A stretch of DNA of 64,000 bases from Schizophyllum amplum (Eukaryota > Basidiomycota > Agaricomycetes > Agaricales > Schizophyllaceae). Every line of letters begins with the position of its first letter. The stretch's first letter is position 1. A program made the translations under genes and the position numbers. The stretch is from assembly GCA_007026445.1 (NCBI GenBank), contig VDMD01000002.1:2542001-2606000 (forward strand), written 5' to 3'. Below are positions 21,149-31,375 of this stretch, in pieces. Under the pieces are notes generated by a model. The model saw only the letters and a list, made by a program, of their open reading frames with translations. It was not told the DNA's origin and made no database searches.

Positions 21149-22453
21149 CTACAGGTTAAGCAAATGCCTCTCAACGGTGTCCTTGATCTTAGGCTCGAAA
21201 TTGATGCCAGTAGCAACGATCTCGTGCTGAGCGAGAGGTCAGCGTGGATACGAATGCCACGCGCCAGACTCACCCAAATCCTATCCTGCGCGATTCGCCC
21301 CTCTTCGCTCAAGACATAGTCGGAAGGCTCGCGCACGGTGCAGCGGGCAACCCACGCGCCGCGCATCGACTCAGCGTGCTCCTTGCCCGCCAGCGCCGCC
21401 CATACCAGCTCGCGGCTGCCGACCTCCGCGGAGACAGCCATGTTGTCCCACAGCAGGCGCGTAGTCCAGGGGAGGTTGGCGTTCCGGCGCAACTCCGTCG
21501 CCGCAAGCCCAGGGTCGACACGATTGACGATGATGGTGGCGTGCGTGGGCCGGAGACGCTCGTTAAGGGCACGTGTGAAGAGGAGATTGAGCACTGGGGG
21601 GTGAATCGGTGCGGCTAGGTATTATATGAGGCGAGAATATGCACGTTTAGACTCCTGATATCGGCGAGGCGGCCTGTCAGGGACATCAGTCAGGATACTC
21701 TTGGTAGTGAGGTATATGAGCTCACACAAAACCATCCGTCAGGTCGGACAGAGCCCTGAGTATCTCCGGGCTATTGGACGTCTTCTTATCCAGCGCGCCC
21801 GCCCAGTAATGGACCCCGCTACCGACAATGACGATCCGCGGCATCGTGTGGTACTTGCGCGCCGTCTCGAGCAATCTTGGCAGAAGCAGAAGCGAGAGGA
21901 GCGACGACCCCAAGACGTTGACTTGTATACTGAGCGTGCGTGTACGTCAGCAACACTTTACGGTAGAAGAACTTCACATACATAGTTTCCCATCCATCCT
22001 TCGTGATCTCCGGCTTTGGCTTTGGAAGCGCCCCCGCGTTCAAGACCAACAGGTCAATGCGCTCGCAGCGCGTCTCGAGCTCGGCCGCAAAGCTCTTCAT
22101 CGACGCCATATCGGTCAAATCGACGATTGACAGCTTCGCGCTCTCGGTGCTAGTCTCTTCACGCAAGCCTGGACACAGATTCCGTCAGTCGCCACATACG
22201 TCGAGCAAGATAGAATGAATATGCGAGAGAGGGGGTGAACACGTACGCTCGACTGCAGCTGCTCCGCGCTCCTTGCTCCGGCACGCCATGATCACCCGCG
22301 ACGCGCCCATTGTCGCAAAGTGCTTCGCCGACTCATAACCAAGGCCAGTGTTGGCACCGACGACGATGACGGTCTTCCCAGACAGGTCTTCCCGGACCAC
22401 AGGCGCGTGATAGGATGCTGGTCCCAGTAGAAAGACGACTGCGGGTACTTCAT
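21149..22453 (-). CDS. Short-chain dehydrogenase (retinol-dehydrogenase-like), apparent N-terminal frameshift
   Basis: Classical SDR with the cofactor loop VIVVGANTGLGYESAKHF, acidic-arginine turn MACRSKERG, DLTDMASM, LLVLNAGALPKPK, LQVN-like IIQVNVLGSSLLSLL, catalytic Ser in IVIVGSGVHYW, and YQESK giving the Tyr-Lys pair. The YQESK exon is only 29 nt (21645-21673). DPGLAATELRR follows. The stop is at 21149 (HLLNL). The only good ATG (22453) opens MKYPQSSFYWDQHPI, a start I would expect for this family, but it is one base out of frame with the Rossmann domain. A single-base loss near 22401-22420 would explain this. The catalytic residues are intact, so an assembly error is as likely as a pseudogene. 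Confidence 0.75.
21645..21673 (-). other. 29-nt exon carrying the catalytic Tyr-Lys of the SDR
   Basis: Between an intron ending CCTGACAG and one starting GTGCAT. It encodes PPRRYQESK with partial codons on both sides; the Tyr and Lys are the SDR catalytic pair. Confidence 0.7.
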
Positions 22454-24657
22454 GGCGGATACTTGGGATGGTTGGTTTTGGCGGATAGTTGGTATTCGGT
22501 GGCTAGCCTGAGATGTTATTGGCGGTTACAGGACTCTGAGCGCGCAATAAGTACTGCGATGTCGACGGCTGGCATCCATGTCGGGTAGTAGCCGATGCGA
22601 CTTTGAGTGAATCCAGAGTAAATCGAGATTACTCGTCGAACTGCGTGTTACGGATAGCGTCCGTTCACGCCGAAGTATGAGGGATTTGCTTGTTTTATGA
22701 TGTCCATCATTCTTTGTCAATGACCTCGCGAATTCAGAAAGCTGGAAGCACCTCACAGCGGCGTCTCTTGAGCTGTACAGCGTCGCAGTAGCCCGGAAGT
22801 GCCAAATCGAGAACATCAAGTCACATGCAAGACTCAGATTCGTTTCGCGTGACGTTCAAATTCCTTCAGAAGTTAGCACAGCCGTCGCCTTCGCCACGTC
22901 CATATCGCAAGCGACGCCCTATCCTGAATTGCGAGGTGAGTGTCTAGATATCGTGATGAAGAATGAACCAACACACATTCGATTGGAGAACATGCCTCTG
23001 CCGTAGGGCGACAAGGTGTCTACGCGAACGCTGAAGCAGGGAAAGGTGTTGTCCCGCTCAAAGCAATAGGTGGAGTGCGTTGTAACGAGGAGCAAACTGA
23101 ACGCACAAAGAAATGCCTTCTGAATGGATCGGCAAAGGGTCGCAAGGAAGCAATGGAAACTTCCGAGTTCCAACCACTTTCCAACCTCGACTTTCGCGTT
23201 GCGTAAATCCGAAGGGGGAGCGAGCGTTCCGAGGAGGGAGTATAACGCGAGGACGGCCCTTGCGTTCGGACCGCCTTGCCTTTGCGGACTGACTCGCTGT
23301 TTCGGATTTGCAGTGTACGTCGTGAGATCCTTCATCTCGCCAATCACTTTGTGTCGCGGGCGGCCGTGACGAAGAGCTCTCAGTGCAGGTGCTGGCATTC
23401 GCATGTAAAAACAAATGCTGTACTTACTTACCCGAAGGCGGTGGGCTACGTAGGCTCGGCAGTCAGAGAGCGTGCGTCCATCGCACGAGGAGTGATGACG
23501 AGATGCGGCCACGATTGTTGCACGGGTGTGGTAAGGCAACGATAGGACCAGAAGGCGTGGACCGATGAATTGAAAGGGGAACTGCCGAAGTTCAGACGTT
23601 CCCAGGCCGCGGGCGCCCGCTCGGAGCCAGAATCAATGGAGGCGGAGATGAGAGATTTTAGTCAGGAGTCTGCAAGCCAGGGAAAGGAGCGCCGAGACTG
23701 AGGTAAGGCGCTACGCGGCTTGCCTGGCCGGGGAGAAACAAAGGGTCGGTGTGGTTCGACGGCGTCGGACGGAGCGCGGCGGCGGAGGTTGGGAGCACGT
23801 TGGAGGGAGCGCGGCCACGCTGCGAACGAACAATGGGCAGGGCCGGCCGCATGTTCATTTTTCGCAAAGGGCGACGGACCGGCCGGCCGGCGATAGTTCC
23901 GAACACGAAAATTGCGCGCGGTCGGAGAGGAGAGCTCTGTGGCAGTCGGGGAGAGCTCGCGTTTGCTTTGGATAGCTGCGATTGTACCTGGAGCTTGTGG
24001 GATGTTCGAGCACAATAGGCGCACTAAACGGTTCTATCGATTGTCGATGAGGAGTCTGCCATCAGTCGAGTCAAGGGCCACGTGATTGATAGAAAAGGGC
24101 AGGCGTGGAGACGCCGAAAATTCCAAGTCGGCGTCGGCGTCGGCAGGATCGTCTCTTTCTCTCCTACCACCATCATCTCGACTGCTGTCCATCCCGGCCC
24201 TCATCCGGCATCGGTTCAGCGGCTCTCGGAGGCGAAGGCTCAGCGCCCAGCAGCGTCGAATAGCGTAGCGGCGACCCCAGGCTTGTCCGCAGGCGTCATC
24301 GAGGAGGATCCTACCATCCACCAGCTGAAGCTCGGGCCTCAGCTGTCCCCCGGAGGTCCACAACCAGCCACCCAGCGCAGGTCCGGCTTGCTGCACGACA
24401 CAAAAGGCACGCCTTCGCTGTGCGTCCGCCACTGAAGCTACGGTCCCCCATCTCTGTTATTCTCGTCTCTGCATAGTTCGCTTCTCGTCGTTTTCTGCTT
24501 CCTATCTTGTGCCGCATCTTTATTCTTAACGACATCACTTTACGACCTCCCTTCCCTCGCTTTTCTCGCCCTTTTCCACAGAAAAGAGCCACTCGAGTTA
24601 CAAGCTCTCAACATCTCGTTGCGCGCTCGTATCTCGACACCGCCTATCTACCAGCTG
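22454..24657. other. 2.2-kb divergent intergenic region
   Basis: Between the SDR start and the cyclin start. Bases 24130-24600 are rich in CT tracts and probably form the cyclin promoter and long leader. Bases 23580-24000 are very GC-rich, with GGCCGGCCG-type palindromes near 23840 and 23880. Open frames up to 206 codons occur (minus strand 22919-23539), but their residues are low in structure and no domain is recognisable. I see no RNA gene or mobile element. Confidence 0.4.
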
Positions 24658-27029
24658 ATGCCAGTCCCCGTACCACGCTTCTCGAAGCCCGCTGCCCACC
24701 CCGTCATCAAGAAACGTCAGATCGACGAAGGTCATCCCCCCATTCATAATCTGACGCGCACGCTCCCCGTGTCGCCCACCGGGCCTCCTCCCGCCTTCGG
24801 GACGCGGGAGGAGTGGATAAACTCGCTTCCCACCTGGCGACGCACCAAGCCCCGCAGGATCTGGGAGGACGACGTCCGGCGCGACGACGCAGCGCAGGAT
24901 TTTGACCAAGGGTTGGCTCGCGCGGACAACGCGCAGGCCATTAAAGGACAGTGTGCTGAGGCATACGTTCCGCCCATGCTCCGTGGATCCCGCACCGCCT
25001 GGGGCGATGAGCAACGCTGCCGCGTGCCTAGCTCGGACGTGGACATGGACTACGTGTCACCTGCTGCGGAGGCGGACAACAAGGAAGATAACATGAGCGA
25101 GTACAGCTTCAGCTCAGGCTCCGACTCCTCGGACCAGGGCGATGCGGAGCCGCTGCATGACACGGAGATGGGAGATGGACAGTCGTACGAAAGAGGCGCT
25201 TTCACGCCGGTGTTCGAGGCGGACTCTCCCGTCGGCGGCGCTGACGCTGGATCGAGCCCGATTGAGCCCGTCACGCCATTCGGAGAGTTCGTCGACAGAG
25301 CAGTTGTCCGTACCAAGGGCGTTGAGTCGTACGACGTCTACGCGCGGATGGAGGATACTCGCGACGATGTCGTTGTTCGGGCCGATGCACCCGTGTCCTC
25401 GGTGATGACTGCCGTGGAGACGCAGGAGGAACCAGCTCCCAGCGTCCAGGAGGTCATCACCCCCGGCGCCAGCACGGCATACAAGAAGCTCGCTGGTCCG
25501 CTCGCGGAGTGGATCACCAACTACGTGTGGCAGGCCTGCACGACTGGGTTTAACCTGTCACCGCTGTACTGTCAGGGGTATGTCGCCTCCCAAAGTAGAT
25601 GTGTAATCATCGCTGACTCCCTATGCAGTGCTCCTATACGGCCGTACGCCAGCTCACCGCCGAACCACATCGCGACGTCGGTCCATTCCATCCTTCTGTC
25701 CACGCTACTCCAGCCCTCTGCCGTGTTCCTCGCCATCTGGTACATCGTCCGACTCCCGATCTACTTTGGTCCCACTGCGCTCGGTCCTGACCATGTCAAG
25801 GAACACCGCTTCCGTCACGAGCTGCTGGGTTCCTTCCATGACGAGGAGGTGGACGCTAGCGCCCCGTTCCGCATCATCGTGCTCGGGTGCATGTTCGCCA
25901 ATAAATGGCTCGATGATCATACGTTCTCCAACAAGACATGGTATGTCCTCTCTGCACCTTACATGCTACTGTATGCTGACTGAGATCTTTCAGGCAAGCG
26001 ATCACCAACATACCCATCCAGTCGATCAACCGGTTGGAGTCGCTCGCGTTGGCTATCTTTGACTTCAACATGTGCGTCCCAGCGACGGAATGGTCGCAGT
26101 GGCTGTCGCACGTCATGGCCTACCATCTCGCGCTCTCGCCCCCCTCCCATCAGCCTATCGGCCGCCCGTCTTCCAACCCACACTCTATCGTGAAGAGGGT
26201 TATTGATGAGATCATCCTGGCACCGGCTGCCCGCGAGAACTCATCGCCAACGCCCGAGCCCGTATTCATTGGCTTGGCAGAGCGCCGACGAGCCTTGGTG
26301 GAGAAGGAGATGGCCATGAACGCGGATGCCCTGGAGATCGATCTCGACGAAGATGGCCCCCTGAGGGAGGAGTACATGCCTCGCCGTCGTATCAGCGGCG
26401 CAAGCTCGACCTGGAGCAGCTCTTCACGCGAGCAGAATATCGCGCCTCCCGAGAAGATGTCGTGTGCGCCTTTGAAGACCAGCGACTGGAATGATACCGC
26501 GAAGGCGAAGGGCGAGCTACCGCCGCCTGCGCGATGGAGTCCTGCCGCGGATGAGCCGATTCTGCGGGACAGCCATCGCACGAATCGACCTTACGTCGCG
26601 GTCCAGCCGGTCGTCGCTCCGCATGCGCCGCTGTACCATGTACCGCAACCGGGCTTCCAGGCGCCTCCTGAGCCTGCGGCGTATGACCCGCATGCTCAGT
26701 GGGCCGTCGGTGGTTACCCTGCGGCCATGGTCACCGCCTACAACCCATACCCATCGTATGTTCTACCGGTTGCACCCGCCATGTCCCACTCGCGCTCGCA
26801 GTCTCTTTCTTACGATCAAGATAATTCGCACCCGCATAATCACGCGCGCTCGTATTCGCAGCACGGGGATTACCGCTGCACTGGGGACTCGCGCATGCCG
26901 TACAACGTCAGCGAGCCGCTGCCCGGCATGGCCGATCCTCTCCAGTGGCACGCCCTCGGCGCGTATGGCGTCTACCCACAGCCGGCGTACCCACGACACG
27001 TCAACATGGACTACGTGTCCCCTTGGTGA
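24658..27029 (+). CDS. Pcl/Clg1-type cyclin
   Basis: Cyclin-domain protein that should partner a Pho85-like CDK. The first in-frame ATG is 24658 (MPVPVPRFSKPAAHPVIKKR). A disordered acidic N-terminus leads to the cyclin box, from about LAEWITNYVWQACTTGFNL through HIATSVHSILLSTLLQPSAV and FLAIWYIVRLPIYFGP. It continues with FRIIVLGCMFANKWLDDHTF, SNKTW, then ITNIPIQSINRLESLALAIF and DFNMCVP. The KWLDD and SLALAIFDFNM blocks are typical of the PHO80/PCL/CLG1 group. Introns lie at about 25578-25626 and 25940-25993. The C-terminus is Pro/Tyr-rich and disordered and ends VNMDYVSPW. The same MDYVSP motif occurs near residue 135. Confidence 0.87.
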
Positions 27030-27881
27030 GCGTCCCGGCGAGTCCGAGCGCCCCCATAGACAGCCCGCCTCGCCCGAACATACCACCGCCCCTGCGCCAC
27101 GATTCCGCCATACCATTTTTGACGCCCGGAATCACGTCGCGACCTCGTGCGGTCAATTCGTGCCGTCCCGGGCGGCTTGTATAACTTCGTCTGTGTTCAT
27201 ATTCGTCTCATGTCGTGTTCTTTGTCGCATATCTGCTACCCGTTGTTCGCGGCGCGGCCTGCGTGCCTCGCGTCGTATGTATTATTCGCCCTGTCCCGCA
27301 TTCCCCCACCCGCCCTCCCGGGCAGCGTTCTCGGCGACACGCGGGCCCCCTGCACGATACGCCGCGGGGCGCACCATCCGCCTCAGAAGCTGGATGACAG
27401 TTCTCCCCTGCCACTACCCAGACACGGACTGCATGGCCTCGCCTTCCGTTATTTAACTGCAGCTACGTACGCTGTTGTGATAGCCCCCTTTTGACGTTTA
27501 CTTCCATGGCCGTCTACGGCGTCTTTCTACGGCGACCGCTCTCATAGCCACCCCTGGCGTATACTCCCCTCCATAGTCCTTTCCACACATTCGTAGTCGT
27601 CTTCAGCGTTTTGACGTGGTCGCCTATGATTCCCTACTGCGTACGTTCTGGATCGGTTGTATCCTTGTTTCTGCTAATTACCTACACTTCCCCGTCGGTG
27701 TCTGCATTTTGTGGCCGTCGACTGTAGACATTTGGGCTGTCGTTACTCAGAAAACAACGATCTACCGACTCTTCATTCTTTGCTGACCTGCTTTGTGATG
27801 CCAATTGCATACGATGTTGACTCCCGAAGAACGGTTCCTCGCACGGCGACTGCAATGTCAGTGTATTCGGAAGATACCTAT

Positions 27882-27890
27882 GGTTCAAGC
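27882..27890. repeat. Left 9-bp target-site duplication of the MITE
   Basis: GGTTCAAGC, repeated exactly at 28044-28052 on the other side of the element. Confidence 0.8.
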
Positions 27891-28043
27891 TAGTCTCGTG
27901 CCCATCCGTTCGCTCCGCCACTGCACCCACAAGGACCCACCCCACAACGTGGGCGCACGTTTTTCGGTATTCGGGCGGTATTGAGAAGTGGAGAGCAGTG
28001 AGCGGAGCTCCAGTGGCGGAGCGAACGGATGGGCACGAGACTA
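27891..28043. mobile_element. MITE with perfect 33-bp terminal inverted repeats
   Basis: A 153-bp non-coding element. Its first 33 bases (27891-27923, starting TAGTCTCGTGCCCATCC) are the exact reverse complement of its last 33 (28011-28043). It is flanked by the direct repeat GGTTCAAGC. The interior holds no ORF. Perfect inverted repeats plus an intact target duplication mean a recent insertion by a cut-and-paste transposase supplied elsewhere. The TAG terminus suggests hAT (8-bp duplications); a 9-bp duplication suggests Mutator-like. One ambiguous base at the junction prevents a choice. Confidence 0.88.
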
Positions 28044-28052
28044 GGTTCAAGC
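28044..28052. repeat. Right 9-bp target-site duplication of the MITE
   Basis: Second copy of GGTTCAAGC, directly abutting the right inverted repeat. Confidence 0.8.
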
Positions 28053-28198
28053 CTGCTGGTTCCCAAAGCGTGTGAATCGAGCGTGTGTTCGGCAGTTCCC
28101 GACCATCTCCGCTTTGAGTCCACAACTGTGCGTCGCTACGCGCTTTGTCTCCTACTACGACCCCTCCTACTTACCATTCCAATCATTGCCGTGCGCCC

Positions 28199-30454
28199 AT
28201 GGCTGTCCAAGTTGCGCGTCGCGATGACGCCAAGAAACCGCACGCTTACATGCAGGGGCTCACTTTACCAGCCAACTTCTCTCTTCCTGATCTTGAGAAA
28301 GTCAGAGAAGACGCTGCGCAAAGTAAGTGATACGCCACATTCACTCATGCTTGAAGGCTTCTCGTTTCTGATCTTTCCTCGACAGTACGGGAAGAAATGT
28401 GCATACCCCGCGAGCTCACCGCCGTAGTGATGACTCCCGAAGGACAATCCATGGTCGTCCACCGTGGTCTGGCGTATGCCATCAACTACTCGAGTTTGTT
28501 CAGATTTGCTATGTACTGTGCGACCAGAGAAGGTGGAGAGATTTTGTCCATCCCTTACCCTGAAGCCGAAGGCTGATGCATTGACTAACGTAGTACCCGA
28601 TGATATACTTCCCCAATGCATATGGGCCTGTGAATGGTATATCCGCGCGTCAGCATCATCGACGTTAGAGCAGATGCACTTCACGAAAGCAATGAAGCCC
28701 AATCAGAACGAGGACATGCAATTTGTTTTGGTGAGCGGCGCACCATCGTCTCGCGAGTATTGCTAAGCGACTTCTCAACGAACAGCTGCAAAAGATTCGC
28801 TACAAGGCTTCAGAATATCTTTTGTATGTACAACTGCGCCATCGCAAATACCATCGGTATCTCATCACCTACCTGCACAGGCTGCCGCAGATAGATCAAC
28901 CCGTAGAGGCCCTTCGCCACTTGCAAGCGGTGATGAAGGGCAACGAGGAAAAGATTGGGATAAAGGATCACTGGGCAGAGGACTGGTCAGTACATTGTTT
29001 CGAGCGCGATTTGGTGTTCCTCTCCACTGACCATGCATCGTACACAAGCCAGCTGATGATCAACTATTGCGTCGCGCTTGCACGCTCTCGCACTGACGAC
29101 GTAGAGGCGAAGGCGCTCCTCAGCAAAGCCATCGATCCCGGCACGCTTCTCAACGTGAAACAAATCGCCACCTGCAAGGTCTATCTCGCACGCACGTTGC
29201 GTCGCCTCGGCGAGGTGAAGGCCGCGAAGGAAATGCAAGTAGTAGGTGGCAACTACGGACGCCAATCCCTAACGTGAGCACTGTAGGGAATCGTGGCTCG
29301 TCACCTGGTTCAAAAAGAACCCACACCGCATCGATGACGACGCCTTGGTCCCCATGTTCACCACGGACTCGGACCCGAAGACGGACCCTGTACTGCTAGG
29401 CTTAGGGGGCCGTACGTGGCTTGAAGGCCGTCAGCACACATCCAAGACAGAGCAACGTCTGGGCAGATTATGTCGTAACTGCGGTAAAGTGTGGGTCAGC
29501 GTCATTTGCCGTTCGAGTATATCTCTGAAGTATTTTGACAGGGAACCAGAGGTAAAGTTGATGCAGTGCGCTCGCTGCAAACATATATTCTACTGGTGAC
29601 CGCAACCTTGTCTTGCGAACACTCGTGAAGCTCACTGGTGTTCCGTAGCTCGCGGGAATGCCAAAAGGCCAATCATCCCTATCACAAGTGAGTCATGATA
29701 ATGGGAAGAGACGATACTAGAGACTCAGCGAGCTATAGGGAGTCATGCAAGTAAGACCACTCGTCAAGTACGGCGAGCTCTGTCCTGAATGACCCATCAG
29801 AGATATGGCCCGGTCCCTGGAGCGTGTCGCCACGCTGAAGGCTTCTGGGGCGAAGTCTGACGCACGTCGCTTCGCGCAATGGAAGGACTTCCGCACCATG
29901 CTGGCACATCCCGGTAATGGTATTCTGCTGGCGCACGCTCTCAACTTGTGGCGAGACCCAAGTCGCTCGCGCACGCACATTGTGGTCAAGATTGTCGAAC
30001 ACCAGCCTGACGCGAAGGATGCTTATGACCATTTCCGCTTCACTCACGCCGGCGTCTTCAAGCTCGACGATATATGGCCCGAAATCGAAGCCGCCTTGTG
30101 CATCAACAAGGGCGAGGGCAAACAGTATATCAAGGAGATGCTTGAGGAGTTCGACCATGGTCCTTGTGGGGAGGCAAACAAATTGGGCGGCGAACATCAG
30201 CGATATCCCATCCTCGACTTGGCCTTCTCTGCAAATCCGAAGCACGTTGATAGCTACCTGAGTTACGGTATGTGGACAACGGATAGTTGTGCATATACTG
30301 GATTAATTTATCTACAGGTGCGGTGAGTCGGGCGATTCTCGATCGTATGCCGTACGACCCGGGCTGGAGGAAGAAGATGAACAGATCAGGGGATTCCCCC
30401 GCGCCCCTAGTCTTCCTGCGGAAAGGCATCACAGATGCTGAGTACATTTTCTGA
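28199..30454 (+). CDS. MYND-type zinc finger protein
   Basis: Multi-exon protein starting MAVQVARRDDAKKPHAYMQG (exon 1 28199-28322, 124 nt). A helical, TPR-like central part (for example HASYTSQLMINYCVALARSR and TCKVYLARTLRRLGEVKAAK) precedes the MYND finger: CRNCGK, then MQCARCKHIFYC, then SRECQKANHPYHKESC, giving the C2-C2-C2-HC ligand set. The last Cys is in a 12-nt exon (29739-29750). The C-terminal part includes FRTMLAHPGNGILLAHALN and DHFRFTHAGVFKLDDIW. It ends at 30454 (GITDAEYIF). MYND fingers bind proline-rich partners. No SET domain is seen, so it is not an Smyd methyltransferase. The start of a paralogue is at 63871. Confidence 0.85.
29739..29750 (+). other. 12-nt microexon of the MYND gene
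   Basis: GGAGTCATGCAA lies between an intron ending CTATAG and one starting GTAAGA. It supplies E-S-C and completes flanking Lys codons (HK-ESC-KDMARS). The Cys is the final zinc ligand of the MYND finger. Confidence 0.8.
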
Positions 30455-30752
30455 AGGCGAGCGGCGATTTCTGAATAATGCAGTGACAAATTTGACCTTG
30501 TCGGTCGATTGACAGGCATGGAACAACAGAACACAACCCCTTCAACTGCGTCGCAATCCGGCCTAGTAAGGCACAAAGCATTTCTTGATGAATCTGGCGA
30601 GGCGCCTGTGAAAACATCACGGTTCGATTGTTTGTGGCGCAATATTGTCTTGGTACATAGAACAGCATATCATCCTCTTCGAAGGGACAGATATGTAAAG
30701 TTTGCAGCAAGTGTGCAGACATACAGTAAGTTCGGCCCGGACGGTGTGCATT
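30455..30752. other. Convergent 3' spacer, nothing recognised
   Basis: 298 bases between the MYND stop and the Tudor-like gene stop. It holds only likely 3' ends; the short ORFs here are chance. Confidence 0.5.
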
Positions 30753-31045
30753 TTACTTCGTCGGATCAGTACCATGAACCAACGCCTCCGGGTTGTGCCA
30801 AACGCGATGCCCTGCAGCTGAATTAGCCTAGGGAACAACAGCGCACGATGATTCTCGCACGCACCCGTCTGCGTATCGTACAGCACCTTCGGCGGGTTCT
30901 TCGCGCCGACTTCGTCCGTCTGCTCCTTGGTGGTGAGGAGGTCCACCACCTCGCCATACTGGCGCCCGCCGTGCGACTTCATGGCGACAGTGTCGCCGAC
31001 GGTGATGGGGTCGCCGTGTTTGTCTTTGATCTCAGAGGAAGACAT
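30753..31045 (-). CDS. Small Tudor-like (HVA1/DUF2945) protein, 81 aa
   Basis: Two exons (30865-31045 and 30753-30817) give an 81-residue protein. It begins MSSSEIKDKHGDPITVGDTV, followed by AMKSHGGRQYGEVVDLLTTK. After the 47-nt intron it ends GHRVWHNPEALVHGTDPTK. This is the layout of the HVA1 Tudor-like family: a Gly-Asp-x-Val start, a GGRQYGEV beta turn, then a short HNP segment. The family is named after a hypervirulence-associated fungal protein, but most members are small proteins of unknown function. It is complete. Its start lies 330 bases from the E1 stop on the same strand. Confidence 0.75.
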
Positions 31046-31375
31046 TGTTTGTTGGACGAGAATGGGCGGGAACGTAGCGAACGATGGTGCGGTCAGCAGT
31101 CGAACGGCTTTAAATATACCTTCGCTCGGAGGCTGTTTAGCTTTCTCCGTATTCCGTCATCGCTGCCAACTCCTAAAGTATAGTTGAGTATTCCGCTTGT
31201 TGGACACAAGCAGCCCCGATCATGAAGCTTGAAGCTTGAAGTCTAAGACGTTCTTGACGTCGGCAGCCGATCGCATCGCCGACGAGTGAGCGTCGAGGAC
31301 CTCGGTGACGAAAGGACTTCACGATACATTGTCTATTGAAGGATACTGGATACACATGAATTCGCATTGTACAAG

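Larger units (their letters stand above)
27030..28198. other. Intergenic region holding the MITE
   Basis: Cyclin 3' flank and MYND-gene promoter. Apart from the 153-bp element at 27891-28043 I see no gene. CT-rich sequence at 28140-28198 resembles the MYND leader. Confidence 0.5.

Noticed and set aside
22919..23539. 206-codon minus-strand ORF in intergenic DNA
   Set aside because: No domain or clear hydrophobic pattern, and competing ORFs of similar size on the plus strand; expected by chance at this GC content.
24619..24657. Cyclin start at 24619
   Set aside because: That codon is TTG; the first in-frame ATG is 24658.
27891..28043. Hairpin read as a microRNA-like precursor or a terminator
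   Set aside because: Direct repeats exactly at both borders show it is a transposon; a 33-bp perfect stem is explained by terminal inverted repeats.
28044..28053. GGTTCAAGCC resembling a tRNA B box
   Set aside because: No acceptor or anticodon stem can be folded around it; it is the MITE target duplication.
28430..28600. Frameshift in the MYND gene
   Set aside because: A normal 61-nt intron (28533-28593) reconciles the frames: CATRE-VPDDILPQC.
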